Shown here piece after piece: positions 44,701 to 52,918 of a DNA stretch of 64,000 nt. The notes below the pieces were generated by a model. The model ran no database searches. It saw nothing but the letters and a program-made list of their open reading frames with translations, and had not been told where the DNA came from. The translations under genes and the position numbers were made by a program. The DNA is from Streptomyces sp. ISL-100. Its GTDB lineage: Bacteria; Actinomycetota; Actinomycetes; Streptomycetales; Streptomycetaceae. Location: assembly GCF_018614615.1 (NCBI RefSeq), contig NZ_JAGGOK010000046.1, forward strand, positions 1 through 64,000, written 5' to 3'. How positions within the stretch are numbered: the stretch's first letter is position 1; each line of letters begins with the position of its first letter.

Positions 44701-44913
44701 CGAGCGGAACTCGGCTACCTCCTGGACGACTGGTACCGGCAGGCCGACACCGCCGCCGCTGAGGGCAAGGACCTCTACTACCGCAGCCAGGGCAAGGGCC
44801 AGCACAACCTGCTCAAGGCCTTCGAACAGCGTTACGGCCTGTGGGAGACCCTCAACTCCATGCGCAGCGTCGACCGCGAGTGCCAGATCACCGTGACGGG
44901 AGCAGGAAAGTGA
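41770..44913 (+). CDS. drmA: DrmA-type helicase (DISARM component)
   Basis: 1047 residues. It has an SF2-like helicase with Walker A WFPTGGGKTEAYLL (about 419-432), DExH box LIIQDELHLLTG (about 628-639), motif III VAATATIR, and motif VI QATSRVGRHHVPGLVVTYFN (about 858-877). A Cys cluster (CPWCGT...CTRDAC, about 535-580) sits between the helicase lobes. The C-terminus is a DUF1998-associated region. DrmA is a core DISARM protein needed for defence against phages. AAGGA lies 11 bases before the ATG. The stop overlaps the drmB start by three bases, as in typical DISARM loci. Confidence 0.87.
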   Translation: MDPRQELVDYLTRQLVGPVGGDDEVLDAPPDRQYLMGTLYPQQADRRRRLDLAADDPEAPGAEQDAPDVDPAPDPVPETNSWLPASLGISFYTDAVDVEVSCAAARYETQRNEPGRGRSWKRVPLMPETHTIGPDREEVLVLDGRAKIQLTRRSYGAGTLITVALVNEKHHDGADDKAPDWDDMLFQCRLAVRPADGAVLPYPSVRLASRDPEERELRLQYRHVVTHAVGHGCAVREDRGEDGGVELLACEALPRAEVPAIRAGGPLDAPALTISHLADPAVGRDQLREELAEFAASYHAWYVGQRSVEVPPWGREAAERILDRVRQAVTRIEAGVRTLCDRDRPELLDAFRIAQRTMLLQMRHSAPDQAGQRRHRADPVALDPPVDPKATWRPFQLAFFLLALDGVADPGHHDRETTDLIWFPTGGGKTEAYLLLAAFTIALRRIRGEGGGTTVLSRYTLSLLTTQQFQRAATTICALEHLRRTEPGLGLGGEPITIGLWVGDTTTPNKFQAAKDAFDEQREASHPEDVFILDRCPWCGTRILPPTRSSVRSDYGVRAETDEFAFYCTRDACAFHDVLPVAVVDQHLYEDPPTFVLGTVDKFARLAWEPGSGTLFGAGTGNRPPSLIIQDELHLLTGPLGTTVGLYEAAILELCTGPDSRPPKIVAATATIRRSAEQVRALHHQDVQLFPPSGLDARDSYFAVPDTGRPGRLYLGVMAQGHTAGRGAVATTAAMLQGVHQLPEEHRDDYWTLVAYHHSLRELGRTVTAAGDDIPAQLRGLDEGAGTRELIGEQVQQLDSSVKRADQPILLDRLEKPWTNPRSVSFLPCTNMLSVGVDVKRLAYMLMQGQPKTTAEYIQATSRVGRHHVPGLVVTYFNATRPRDRSHYETFMDYHRALYRYVEPASVTPWSLPARRRALHAALVILVRHRLGLAAENRAGRITDHKEEAGRIADALAERAATAERGATGADAVRADVRAELGYLLDDWYRQADTAAAEGKDLYYRSQGKGQHNLLKAFEQRYGLWETLNSMRSVDRECQITVTGAGK

Positions 44914-46793
44914 AGCGCAAACTCCGGGTCCGCCAGGCGCAGACTGTGCTGCCGTTCGGCGTGGGCGCGGTACTCGACGTCCAGGGTGAGTCCTTCGTCG
45001 CCGCCGGCATCGAGAACTGGCCGGGGCTGAAGACCCCCGTCCCCGCCGAACGACTCGCCGCCCGCCTCGGCGTGACGGGTTTCTTCGCCGCGCCCCACAC
45101 CCTCAACGACCGCTACGACAAGCCCGACTGCCCGGGTGTCCCCTATGTGCGCTTCCCCGGTTGGCTGTTCTGTGGCTCCTGCCGGGCCATGGTCCGCTTT
45201 CTGCGTGAGAACGAGAAGCCGGGCGAGCCGCCCGTCTGCACGTCCTGCGCCGCCGCACCCCGCCTCACCCCGATGCGGTTCGTCCGCATCTGCCCGGACG
45301 GACACCTCGACGACGTCGACTGGTGGTATTGGGCCCACTTCAAGCTCGCGCCCGAACTGCGGGAGTCCTGCTTCGAGTCGAAGCACGCCTGGAAGGCACG
45401 CCGGCTCAGCTTCCGCGTCGCCGACCGCGCCTCCGGACTCGAAGCGCTCTCGGTGCGCTGTGGAGCGACCAGGCAGGGCGGCAAGCCCTGCGGCGCCGAA
45501 CGCGACCTGCTCGACGTCCTTGGTCCCCAGGGCGGACGCTGCTCGGGCCGCAACCCCTGGCAGCACTGGGACGCGAGGGCTTCCTGCGGCCAGCAGGTGC
45601 ACATCGTGCAGCGCACCGCCGGCAACGTCTACTACCCGGTCGTTTACTCGGCCCTCGACATCCCTCAGACCGCCGAAGCCCCGCGTGCGGAGCAGAACAT
45701 GGCGGAGGCGGTCCTGGGCCACGGCTACTGGCCGCTCCTGCTCGACGCACTCGGCACGTCCAGGGCCGACACCTTCCGCGGCATGATCAAGGAGGACACC
45801 GACGCCTCCGACAGCCTCATCGACCAGCTCGTCGCGGAGGCTACAGGCGCCCCCGCGCCGCCGCCCCCCGACCGGCCGGAGCCCGGAAAGTCCGGAAAGA
45901 TCGACCTGAGCCGCGACGAGTGGTATGCCTTCGACGCCACCCAACTCCCGGAATGCATCAAGGAGTTCGCGATTCGCCGCGGCGGACTCGGCCTCGACGG
46001 CGAGAAGGAGGAGCCCTGGGCCACCCTCGACGCGCACATCGACGGCGTCGTCCTCGTCGACCGCCTGCGCGAGGTGCGGGCGCTGACCGGCTTCCGCCGC
46101 CACTCGCCGGGCGGCACCCTCGTACCCGCCGACACCAGCGGCCGCCTGCGCTGGCTCCCCGCGACCGAGGTCTACGGCGAGGGCATCGTCCTCACCCTCG
46201 ACGAACAGCGCCTGACCACCTGGGAGAACGACCCCCGCGTGCGGGCCCACGTCCACGGTGTCCGTACGGACCTCGACGCGTCGTTCCGCGACGAACAACT
46301 CGCAGAGACGACCGGCAGCGAACTCTCCCCCCGTTTCCTTCTCCTGCACACGCTCGCCCACCTGCTCATCCGTCAGCTCTCCTTCGACTCCGGCTACACC
46401 ACCGCAAGCCTGCGCGAGCGCGTGTACGGCCGCCCCGAGTACGGCCAACGCGGGCTGCTGATCTACACGGCCGCCGGTGACGCGGAAGGAACTCTCGGCG
46501 GCCTGGTCCGGCAGGGCGAGGCACCGCACTTCACCGAGACGCTGATCCGGATGCTGGAGGCTGCCGCCTGGTGCTCCGCCGACCCGCTGTGCGCCGAGCA
46601 CACCGGCCAGGGCTTCGGAAACCTCAACCGGGCGGCCTGCCACGCATGCACCCTGCTGCCCGAGACGAGCTGCCAGACCGGCAACACCCTCCTCGACCGC
46701 GCCCTGGTCGTCGGCTCCGCCCGCGTCCCCGGCTACTTCACCGACGTCCTCACCGCGAGCCGCGAGTACGCGGCCGCCACCGCCCTGGGATGA
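44910..46793 (+). CDS. drmB: DrmB-type DUF1998 protein (DISARM component)
   Basis: 627 residues from a GTG start preceded by GGGAG. The opening RKLRVRQAQTVLPFGVGAVLDVQGESF resembles the DrmB start (R-x-SQ---TYGPGA-VD). Zinc-binding Cys/His groups occur at CGSC/CTSC (about 88-113), RICPDGH (about 126) and CHACTLLPETSC near the C-terminus. The DUF1998 core includes FLLLHTLAHLLIRQL and GLLIYTAAGDAEGTLGGLV. DrmB works with DrmA in DISARM. It overlaps the next gene by four bases. Confidence 0.87.
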   Translation: MKRKLRVRQAQTVLPFGVGAVLDVQGESFVAAGIENWPGLKTPVPAERLAARLGVTGFFAAPHTLNDRYDKPDCPGVPYVRFPGWLFCGSCRAMVRFLRENEKPGEPPVCTSCAAAPRLTPMRFVRICPDGHLDDVDWWYWAHFKLAPELRESCFESKHAWKARRLSFRVADRASGLEALSVRCGATRQGGKPCGAERDLLDVLGPQGGRCSGRNPWQHWDARASCGQQVHIVQRTAGNVYYPVVYSALDIPQTAEAPRAEQNMAEAVLGHGYWPLLLDALGTSRADTFRGMIKEDTDASDSLIDQLVAEATGAPAPPPPDRPEPGKSGKIDLSRDEWYAFDATQLPECIKEFAIRRGGLGLDGEKEEPWATLDAHIDGVVLVDRLREVRALTGFRRHSPGGTLVPADTSGRLRWLPATEVYGEGIVLTLDEQRLTTWENDPRVRAHVHGVRTDLDASFRDEQLAETTGSELSPRFLLLHTLAHLLIRQLSFDSGYTTASLRERVYGRPEYGQRGLLIYTAAGDAEGTLGGLVRQGEAPHFTETLIRMLEAAAWCSADPLCAEHTGQGFGNLNRAACHACTLLPETSCQTGNTLLDRALVVGSARVPGYFTDVLTASREYAAATALG

Positions 46794-47903
46794 CACCTGT
46801 GACCGCTGCGAACGCCCCCGTCCTCCACCCCGATCTCACCCCCGCCCAGCGCGACTGCCTGGACGCCCTGCCGCTGACGGGCAACCATGTCGTCAGCGGC
46901 CCGCCCGGCAGCGGCAAGAGCATGCTCGCCGTGCACCGCGCCGTCCACCTCGCCCTCACCGGCCGCCCCACCCTGCTGCTGTCCCGCTCCAACCTCCTGC
47001 GTCAGCTCCTGCGCGACACCCTCCAGGGCCTCACGGCCCCCGGCGCACCCGTCGAGGCAGCCACCGTCCACGGCTGGGTCCTGCGCCACTTCGGATACGG
47101 CGCAGCGCGCACCCAGGACGGCTGGTTCGACTGGACGGCGCTCACCCACCAGGCCGCCGCCACCCTCGGCGAGAACGAGGCGGCCACCCCCCACCTCGTC
47201 GTCGACGAGGGCCAGGACATGTCCCCGGGCTTCTACAAGATGGCCCGCCTCGCCGCCGCCTCCGTCACGGTGTTCGCCGACGAGTGCCAGCGCCTCACCG
47301 AGACCAACTCCACCCTCACCGAGATCACCGACGCCCTCGGCCGCTCCACCGGACGCGTCGAGATCGCCGGCAACCACCGCAACACCCGCGAGATCGCCTC
47401 CCTCGCCGAACACTTCCGAACCGGCGGCACTCGTCCCGACATCCCCTTCCGCAGCGGGATCCTGCCTGTGGTCCGCCACTACTCCGGCACCAAGGACCTC
47501 GCCGACGACATCACCACCATGGCGGCTCGGCACCCGGGGGACCGCATCGGCGTTATCGTCAACTCCCTGGGCACCGCCGCCGATCTGATGCGGCGCCTGG
47601 AACGGGCCAGCCTCGCCCACGAGCCCCAGCTCGGCGGCCTCCTCCGGCCGCTACCGCGACCTCGACCTCGCCCGCCCCGGCGTCGTAGTCGTCCACCGCG
47701 CAAGCGCCAAGGGCCTCGACTTCGACACCGCCGTCATCGCCGACGCGGAGTCCGACTCCGCCACCGACCCCACGGCGGCGACCCTGCGCATGGCTTACTA
47801 CGTCATGATCACCCGCGCCCGGCAGCGGCTGGTGCTGGGCTGGCAGGGGAGCCGGTTGCCGAGGCATCTGGAGGGGCTGGACGGGTGGGTGCAGATGCGG
47901 TGA
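46790..47903 (+). pseudogene. UvrD-like SF1 helicase, frameshifted in its C-terminal domain
   Basis: Starting at an ATG that overlaps the drmB stop, the frame has Walker A VSGPPGSGKSMLAVHRA, Walker B LVVDEGQDMSPGFYK and EIAGNHRNTREIASLAEHFR. Between about 47615 and 47650 the reading shifts by one base. The correct C-terminal motifs (YRDLDLARPGVVVVHRASAK, GLDFDTAVI, MAYYVMITRARQRLVLGW) then continue in another frame to TGA at 47903. The gene totals 1114 bases, one over 371 codons. Apart from this base it is an intact about 370-residue helicase translationally coupled to DrmB, so it is probably a real operon member. Confidence 0.8.
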
Positions 47904-48053
47904 TGGCGCGACTGCGGCTGTCCGCCCCCAATCGCCTTGATGGCCTCGCATTCCAGAATCGACGTTCCCACCCGCACCATCAGCAATCGCTTCAGGCTTG
48001 ACCGTGCGAAGACGCCCGCGAGGCGCTCGCGATCCGAGAGGACCAGAATCCCA

Positions 48054-48758
48054 ATGAGCAAGGCCGATGACGCAAAGAGCCCGGTCCAGCAGGCTCTCGA
48101 CAAGGGGTTGGTCGCTCAGCAGGCGTCGGCGAGGCAGAACGTCGAGCGCCTGCGGCGAGTAAACCCCAGCGATACACCACAGGAGCTGATCCGTCGGTTG
48201 GATCGTTCCTACCGTCGCTGCATTGCCAAGTCCGGAGGAGTATCCGGCGTGACAGCGATAGTGCCAGGCGCCAAGATCCCGACGGCTCTGGCTGATGTCA
48301 TGGGCTTCACCGAAGCGTCAGTGCTTTACCTGCTGTCGCTGGCCGAGGTTCATGGCCTGCATCCTGAGGACTTCGAGCGACGCGAGCTCCTGGTCTCGAC
48401 CGTCCTCCTCGGCCGCGAAGCGGTGCGTGGCTTGGACAAAGTCATCGAGCATGCCGGCCCCTCTTGGGCACGGCGCATCGTATATGCGACCCCCAGCAGC
48501 GCGATCAACCGGGCCAACAAGGTGCTGCGTCCGCAGTTCGTTACCAAGTACGGGACCAAGCGAGGGGTCCTGGTGCTGAGCGAACTGGTGCCCCTTGGTG
48601 TCGGTGCCGCGCTCGGCATCACCGGCCACCTCGCCCTCGGGTGGCCGACGATCAAGTCCGCACGTGCGTTCCTCGGACAGCCCCCGTCGAGCTGGGCCGG
48701 CGATGATCGTGGGCACGAGGTGCCCTTCGTTCCTGGCTCGGGTGATTCGACTCCGTAA
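48054..48758 (+). CDS. EcsC-family-like protein
   Basis: 234 residues. A hydrophobic Gly-rich stretch (GGVSGVTAIVPGAKIPTALADVMGFTEASVLYLLSLAEVHG) and a second one (GVGAALGITGHLALG) suggest membrane association, as in EcsC-like proteins. The first 45 residues are basic and probably helical. AGGA lies about 12 bases before the ATG at 48054. No role in defence is established; it follows the DrmAB operon after a 150-base gap and may be separate. Confidence 0.6.
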   Translation: MSKADDAKSPVQQALDKGLVAQQASARQNVERLRRVNPSDTPQELIRRLDRSYRRCIAKSGGVSGVTAIVPGAKIPTALADVMGFTEASVLYLLSLAEVHGLHPEDFERRELLVSTVLLGREAVRGLDKVIEHAGPSWARRIVYATPSSAINRANKVLRPQFVTKYGTKRGVLVLSELVPLGVGAALGITGHLALGWPTIKSARAFLGQPPSSWAGDDRGHEVPFVPGSGDSTP

Positions 48759-48778
48759 CGTCGGTTTTCGATCTGGTG

Positions 48779-49015
48779 TTACCGGCGGTGAGCAGGCCGT
48801 TGGACCGCCGTCCGCAACGGGGCGGGGGCGTCCCGGCCGGCCCGGACGTCCAGGGCGTGCAGCAGGTCGGTGATGCGCCCGAGCAGATGGCGTCGGGCCT
48901 CCTCCCAGAGCTCGTCGGGCACGGGAGCGCCGCGCCGCTCGGTGAGGAGCGCGCGGAAGTCGCCCGGGCGTCCTCGTTCAGGAGATGCGCCCATGCCGCC
49001 GCCCCTAGGAGCGAT
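48779..49015 (-). pseudogene. Partial duplicate of the chaperone-operon TPR-like gene
   Basis: The minus strand reads WAHLLNEDA, then after a one-base deletion FRALLTERRGAPVPDELWEE, continuing RRHLLGRITDLLHALDV. The gene at 54495-55703 has WAHLLDEDDPGDFRALLTGR, then RGAPVPDELWQEARGHLLG. Over about 130 bases (48861-48990 versus 55169-55310) the two are nearly 90 percent identical by eye. The fragment has no start, ends early and is frameshifted, so it is a dead copy left by duplication or recombination. Confidence 0.7.
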
Positions 49016-49024
49016 ACTGGATGC

Positions 49025-49387
49025 ATGGATGCGACGACCACCGCCCGCCGCGCCGAGGTGCTGCGGGACCGCTACCGCAGCCGGCTGCCCGAGCGCCTGC
49101 AGGAGCTGGCCGGCCCCGTCGAGGGCACCGTTGACCTGCCGCTCCACATCGTCTGGTCCGGGCGGACGAGCTACAGCCTGGACCGCCCGAAGTCCCGCAT
49201 GACGCTCTACCGGACCGTCCTCGCCGAGGGGCCGCGCGAGGACCTGGCGGCCTTCCTCCACCACCGGCTGCTGGCCGAGCAGTGGCCCGTTCTGCGTCGC
49301 TTGGTCAGTCCCTACATCCGCGAGGTCTGGGAGGACGCCTTCCCCGAGTTGCCCCGTACTGCTCCGGCCGACGCGACCGCCGCGTGA
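49025..49387 (+). CDS. Partner protein of an AbiEii-type nucleotidyltransferase (putative antitoxin)
   Basis: 120 residues, charged and probably helical: RAEVLRDRYRSRLPERLQEL, then GTVDLPLHIVWSGRTSYSLD and RMTLYRTVLAEG. No known HTH is evident. It is directly coupled to the downstream nucleotidyltransferase by a GTGA overlap, the usual layout of an antitoxin followed by its toxin. The antitoxin role is inferred from position only. Confidence 0.65.
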   Translation: MDATTTARRAEVLRDRYRSRLPERLQELAGPVEGTVDLPLHIVWSGRTSYSLDRPKSRMTLYRTVLAEGPREDLAAFLHHRLLAEQWPVLRRLVSPYIREVWEDAFPELPRTAPADATAA

Positions 49388-50045
49388 AGCTCACCCCGCT
49401 CCACGAGCGTCTCCTCGCCGACATCCTCGACCTCGGCTCCCCCTTTCCTCTGGTCCTCACCGGCGGATACGCCGTACAGGCCCACGGCCTGGTCGAACGA
49501 TTCAGCCGCGACCTCGACGTCGCCACCGAGAACCCCGCCCCGATGGACGAGATCGTCGCCTCCCTCACAGCCGGCCTCACCGCGCGCGGCTGGCGGACCA
49601 CCCATGTCCAGACCGACCCGCTCAGCGGCCGGTTCCTCGTCACCGACCCGGACACCGGCGAGGAGTGCGAGGTCGACGTCCTCAAGGAGGCGTTCTGGGC
49701 CCCGCCTGCCCAGACCCCCTACGGCCCCGTCCTCTCCCTCGACGACGTGATCGGCACCAAGGTCCGCGCCCTCGCCGACCGCGGCACCGTCCGCGACCTC
49801 ATCGACGTCCAGGCCGCCTCCCGCCACCGCTCCACCGCCGACCTCGAATCACTGGGCCGTCGCCGTGCCCAAGACGAGTTCAGCCTTGAGGACCTCCGTG
49901 ACCGGCTCACAGGTGCGGACTGGTACGAGGACGAGGACTATGCCGCGTACGGGCTCACCCCCCCGGCCAGATCGAAGAGCTCAAGACGTGGGCGCTGGGG
50001 TGGGCGGAGGACCTGGGGGCGCGGATCCACGACGAGAACGCCTGA
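49384..50045 (+). pseudogene. AbiEii/AbiGii-type nucleotidyltransferase toxin with a C-tract frameshift
   Basis: From the GTG at 49384 the frame has the nucleotidyltransferase motif GGYAVQAHGLVERFSRDLDVA (Asp43 and Asp45) and the later CEVDVLKEAFW. Near 49957-49964 a run of seven C shifts the frame. Adding one C restores GLTPPGQIEELKTWALGW, then AEDLGARIHDENA, before TGA at 50045. The downstream 90 bases have clear coding character in that frame. Without the correction the protein gains a long nonsense tail. AbiEii enzymes modify tRNA or nucleotides in abortive infection. The tract may be a sequencing error or a phase-variable site. Confidence 0.75.
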
Positions 50046-50060
50046 CGAGGCCGTACCCCT

Positions 50061-50175
50061 CTCCGGTCGGCGTGATCACGCGCTGGTCATGGTGTCGAGG
50101 AGCTCGGCCCGGACGGTCTTGCCGCCGGGCGGCTACGGGACGGTGTTCCAGTGGTCGGCTGGAAGGGCTGCACGG
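50061..50175 (-). repeat. Copy 1 of a repeated ATP-binding-protein gene 3' end
   Basis: About 100 bases (50062-50161) match 57359-57458 at roughly 90 of 100 positions by eye. That is the 3' end of the RsbW-like ATP-binding protein gene at 57375-57827. Only the last about 35 codons are present and are degenerate. The remaining bases up to 50257 show no gene. Confidence 0.75.
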
Positions 50176-50257
50176 GTGAGGCAGGGTGACCCGAGGCCCC
50201 TTGGGATGCGTGGTGCAGGACCGACCAGGCCCGCACCGCACCGGATACCGAAGCCTG

Positions 50258-52759
50258 TCACCGCCTGGACGGCAGTACGCTCCCGGCGGAGGGCATGCTC
50301 ACCTCCGCGAACTGGCCGCGGCCTTGTTCGGCAAGGCGTCCAAGGCGTACGAACTGGGTGTCCTGGGCGGCCTGGTCACCGCGGTCGACCGTGCTGCGCA
50401 GGGCGTCGCGGGCGGCCAGGACCTCCTTGCGGAGGGTCACCGGGTAGGAGTCCTGTTCGGCGAGGCGGATGGTGAGGATCGAGGTGCGGACCGCCGGGTC
50501 GAGCCCGGTCCAGAGGTCCTCGGCCCGCTCCGTGGCGGCCCGCATCGCGTCCGCGTCCATGGCGCTGCGCGCGTCCATGACCGCCTCCGAGGCGTCCCTC
50601 AGTTCCTCCAGCAGCGGTGGCGGCAGCAGTCCGCGTCCGCCCCGGGCGGCGACCGTCGCCCGGGCGGAAGCATTTCGGGCCCGTGTGCACAGCTCCAGGG
50701 TGTCGCGGGCCGAGTCCAGCAGCCCGTCCAGGGAACGGCCCACGGTCTCCCCCTTGCCGAGGGCGGCCAAATCCGCCATGGCCTCGGTGAGGGCGTCGCG
50801 TTCGGCGCGGGTGACCTCCGGACCCCAGGTGTCCAGGAAGTCGGCGTAGCGGGCGTGGAGTTCGGCCGCCTTCCGGCCGACGGCGGCGGAGACCATGCTG
50901 CGCCGCAGCCGGGCACCGTGCCACTCGCCGGAGCCGACGCGGTACTTCAGGTCGATGGTCCGGTCGGCGTCGAGCCGTACCTGAAGGGTAAGCGGTACGT
51001 CTCCGCGGTGTCCGCCGGTCCGCTCGTGGACGAAACCGCCGCAGAACTCATTGCGCTGAGCCGAGCGCAGGTGTGGCCCTTCCCAGACGTTGAACCGCAC
51101 TGATCCGCCGCTGTAGTCCCGCACCGCGAGGGTGTCCACCCGGTGCCATTCGGTCGGGTAGTGCGTGCCGCCGGGGAAGAGGACCTCCACGGTGCCGTCC
51201 GTGAGTTCGAGTCCGATGTGCTGCGCCGTGACCTGTTCGGCGACGGCGGTGCCGAAGTCGCCGCCGCAGAACGAGCAGGTGCTGAGACCGGCGGCGTTGA
51301 CCATTCCGCAGCCGGGGCACTTCAGGCCGCCGGCGTCCAGCGGCGCGTCACAGTCGAGGCACGCGATTGCCGAGGCGGGGTTGTCGGCCCGGCCGCACTC
51401 CGGGCACTCGCTCACGGTGGTTGCCGGAGCGGCCGCGCACACTCCCGCAAGTTCCGTGGCGCACACGGGGCAGGCGGCGGTGCGCTCGGGGGCGGGGACG
51501 TGGCAGACCGGGCAGTCGACGGTGGCTGTGCCGAGCAGCGGCGCGGCACAGCCCGGGCAGACGTCGGCGGTGACGGGAATGCCCTCGACGGTGCAGGTCT
51601 CGGCGGGGCAGTCGAGGGTGCCGAGGAGACCGGCCTCCACGGCGGCGCCGTGGGCGACGGCCATCATGGGATCCACCGTGTGCGACACCGTGTCCTCGCC
51701 GAAGAGGCCTTCGAGGTCGCGCCGGACGGCCGGGATGCGGGTGGAGCCCCCCACCAGGAGGACGTGCTGGACGTCTTCGGGCAAAGCCTCGCCCTCCTTC
51801 AGCACCGACTCGACCGTCTCCCGCATCCGCCGCAGGTGCTCGGCGAGGAGCCCTTCGAAGACCGTGCGCCGCACCGACCCGGACCAGGATCCGCCCTGGC
51901 GGCCGAGCGGAGCGAGGACCACCTCGGAGACGTCCCGTGAGGACAGTTCGACCTTCGCACGCTCGGCGGCGGCCCGGATCCGGAAGGCGTCTGCCTCGCC
52001 GTCGTGGTCGCGCCCGCCGAGCTGGTCGCGCAGATGCCCGTCGAGCAGCGCGTCGAAGTCGGCGCCGCCGAGGAGGTTGTCCCCGCCCAGCCTGTCCACC
52101 GCGAAGTAACCCGGACCGATCGTCAGCAGCGACACGTCGAAGGTGCCGCCGCCCAGGTCGAAGACGAGCACGGTGGCGTACTCCTTGGTCCCGTTCTCGC
52201 CTGGTCTGACGCCGAAGGCGTGCGCGGCGGCGGTCGGTTCCGGCACGATCCGCGCCACGTGGAGACCGGCCAGTCGCCCCGCCTCACGCACCGCGTCGTA
52301 CTGCGGCTCGGCGAAGTACGCCGGCACCGTGATCACCGCACGCCGGAACTGCACCCCCGCGGCGCTCTCGGCGTCCTCCCTGAGCCGGCGCAGCAGGATG
52401 GCGGAGACCTGCACCGGGGAGAGGTAGTGCTCGCCGAGCCGGATCTCCACCGAGCCGTCGGCGCTCGCCCGGACGGGCGGCGCATCGTGGGGCCGCGCCT
52501 TGAGCGCCTGTTGCACGAGCTCGTCGTTCCAGCGCCGCCCGATCAGCCGCTTCACCTCCGTGATCACGGAACCGGGCGCCGCGGCAAGCCAGTTGAGAGC
52601 CTCGTGTCCGACCAGCAGGAAGCCGTGGGAGTCGATCCCGAGGGCCGAGGGGGTGGACTGGTCGCCGTGCCGGTTGGGCAGCACGGCGGGGGCGCCGTCG
52701 TGCAGCCAGGCCGTGACGGAGTTGGTCGTGCCGAGGTCGATGCCGAGAGTGCGGTGCAT
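50258..52759 (-). CDS. Hsp70/DnaK-like chaperone with an inserted block of zinc ribbons
   Basis: 833 residues. The N-terminal ATPase domain is canonical: LGIDLGTTNSV, VITVPAYFAEPQYDAVREAG, VLVFDLGGGTFDVSLL and VLLVGGSTRIPAVRRDLEGLFG, to about 375. Residues about 381-500 contain seven CxxC pairs (CPGC, CPVC, CPVC, CPEC, CLDC, CPGC, CSFC), enough for several zinc ribbons. A beta-rich segment (about 510-600) may replace the substrate domain, and a helical C-terminus follows. Ordinary DnaK is about 620 residues without zinc ribbons. AGGAAG precedes the ATG. It is the last gene of a five-gene operon with a GrpE-like protein and no DnaJ, and so is probably a specialised chaperone or client-recruiting ATPase. 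Confidence 0.88.
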   Translation of the reverse strand: MHRTLGIDLGTTNSVTAWLHDGAPAVLPNRHGDQSTPSALGIDSHGFLLVGHEALNWLAAAPGSVITEVKRLIGRRWNDELVQQALKARPHDAPPVRASADGSVEIRLGEHYLSPVQVSAILLRRLREDAESAAGVQFRRAVITVPAYFAEPQYDAVREAGRLAGLHVARIVPEPTAAAHAFGVRPGENGTKEYATVLVFDLGGGTFDVSLLTIGPGYFAVDRLGGDNLLGGADFDALLDGHLRDQLGGRDHDGEADAFRIRAAAERAKVELSSRDVSEVVLAPLGRQGGSWSGSVRRTVFEGLLAEHLRRMRETVESVLKEGEALPEDVQHVLLVGGSTRIPAVRRDLEGLFGEDTVSHTVDPMMAVAHGAAVEAGLLGTLDCPAETCTVEGIPVTADVCPGCAAPLLGTATVDCPVCHVPAPERTAACPVCATELAGVCAAAPATTVSECPECGRADNPASAIACLDCDAPLDAGGLKCPGCGMVNAAGLSTCSFCGGDFGTAVAEQVTAQHIGLELTDGTVEVLFPGGTHYPTEWHRVDTLAVRDYSGGSVRFNVWEGPHLRSAQRNEFCGGFVHERTGGHRGDVPLTLQVRLDADRTIDLKYRVGSGEWHGARLRRSMVSAAVGRKAAELHARYADFLDTWGPEVTRAERDALTEAMADLAALGKGETVGRSLDGLLDSARDTLELCTRARNASARATVAARGGRGLLPPPLLEELRDASEAVMDARSAMDADAMRAATERAEDLWTGLDPAVRTSILTIRLAEQDSYPVTLRKEVLAARDALRSTVDRGDQAAQDTQFVRLGRLAEQGRGQFAEVSMPSAGSVLPSRR

Positions 52760-52918
52760 GGAAGGTTGCTTCCTGATCGTCGTGAGGCGTGGGACGTGGG
52801 AGGTGCGGTGCGGGCGCGGTACGAGCGTGCGGTGCCGGGCGGGGGCCGTCGGGTGCCCGTGACCCGTCCGGTGTGCTGCGGACGGTGGCGGGCGCGCCGC
52901 CTGAGCGCGCTCGCCGGG

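Noticed and set aside
41323..44805. An 1160-codon open minus-strand frame
   Set aside because: It is the mirror of drmA and the sigma factor; composition is low-complexity Val/Gly/Ala and no motif is present.
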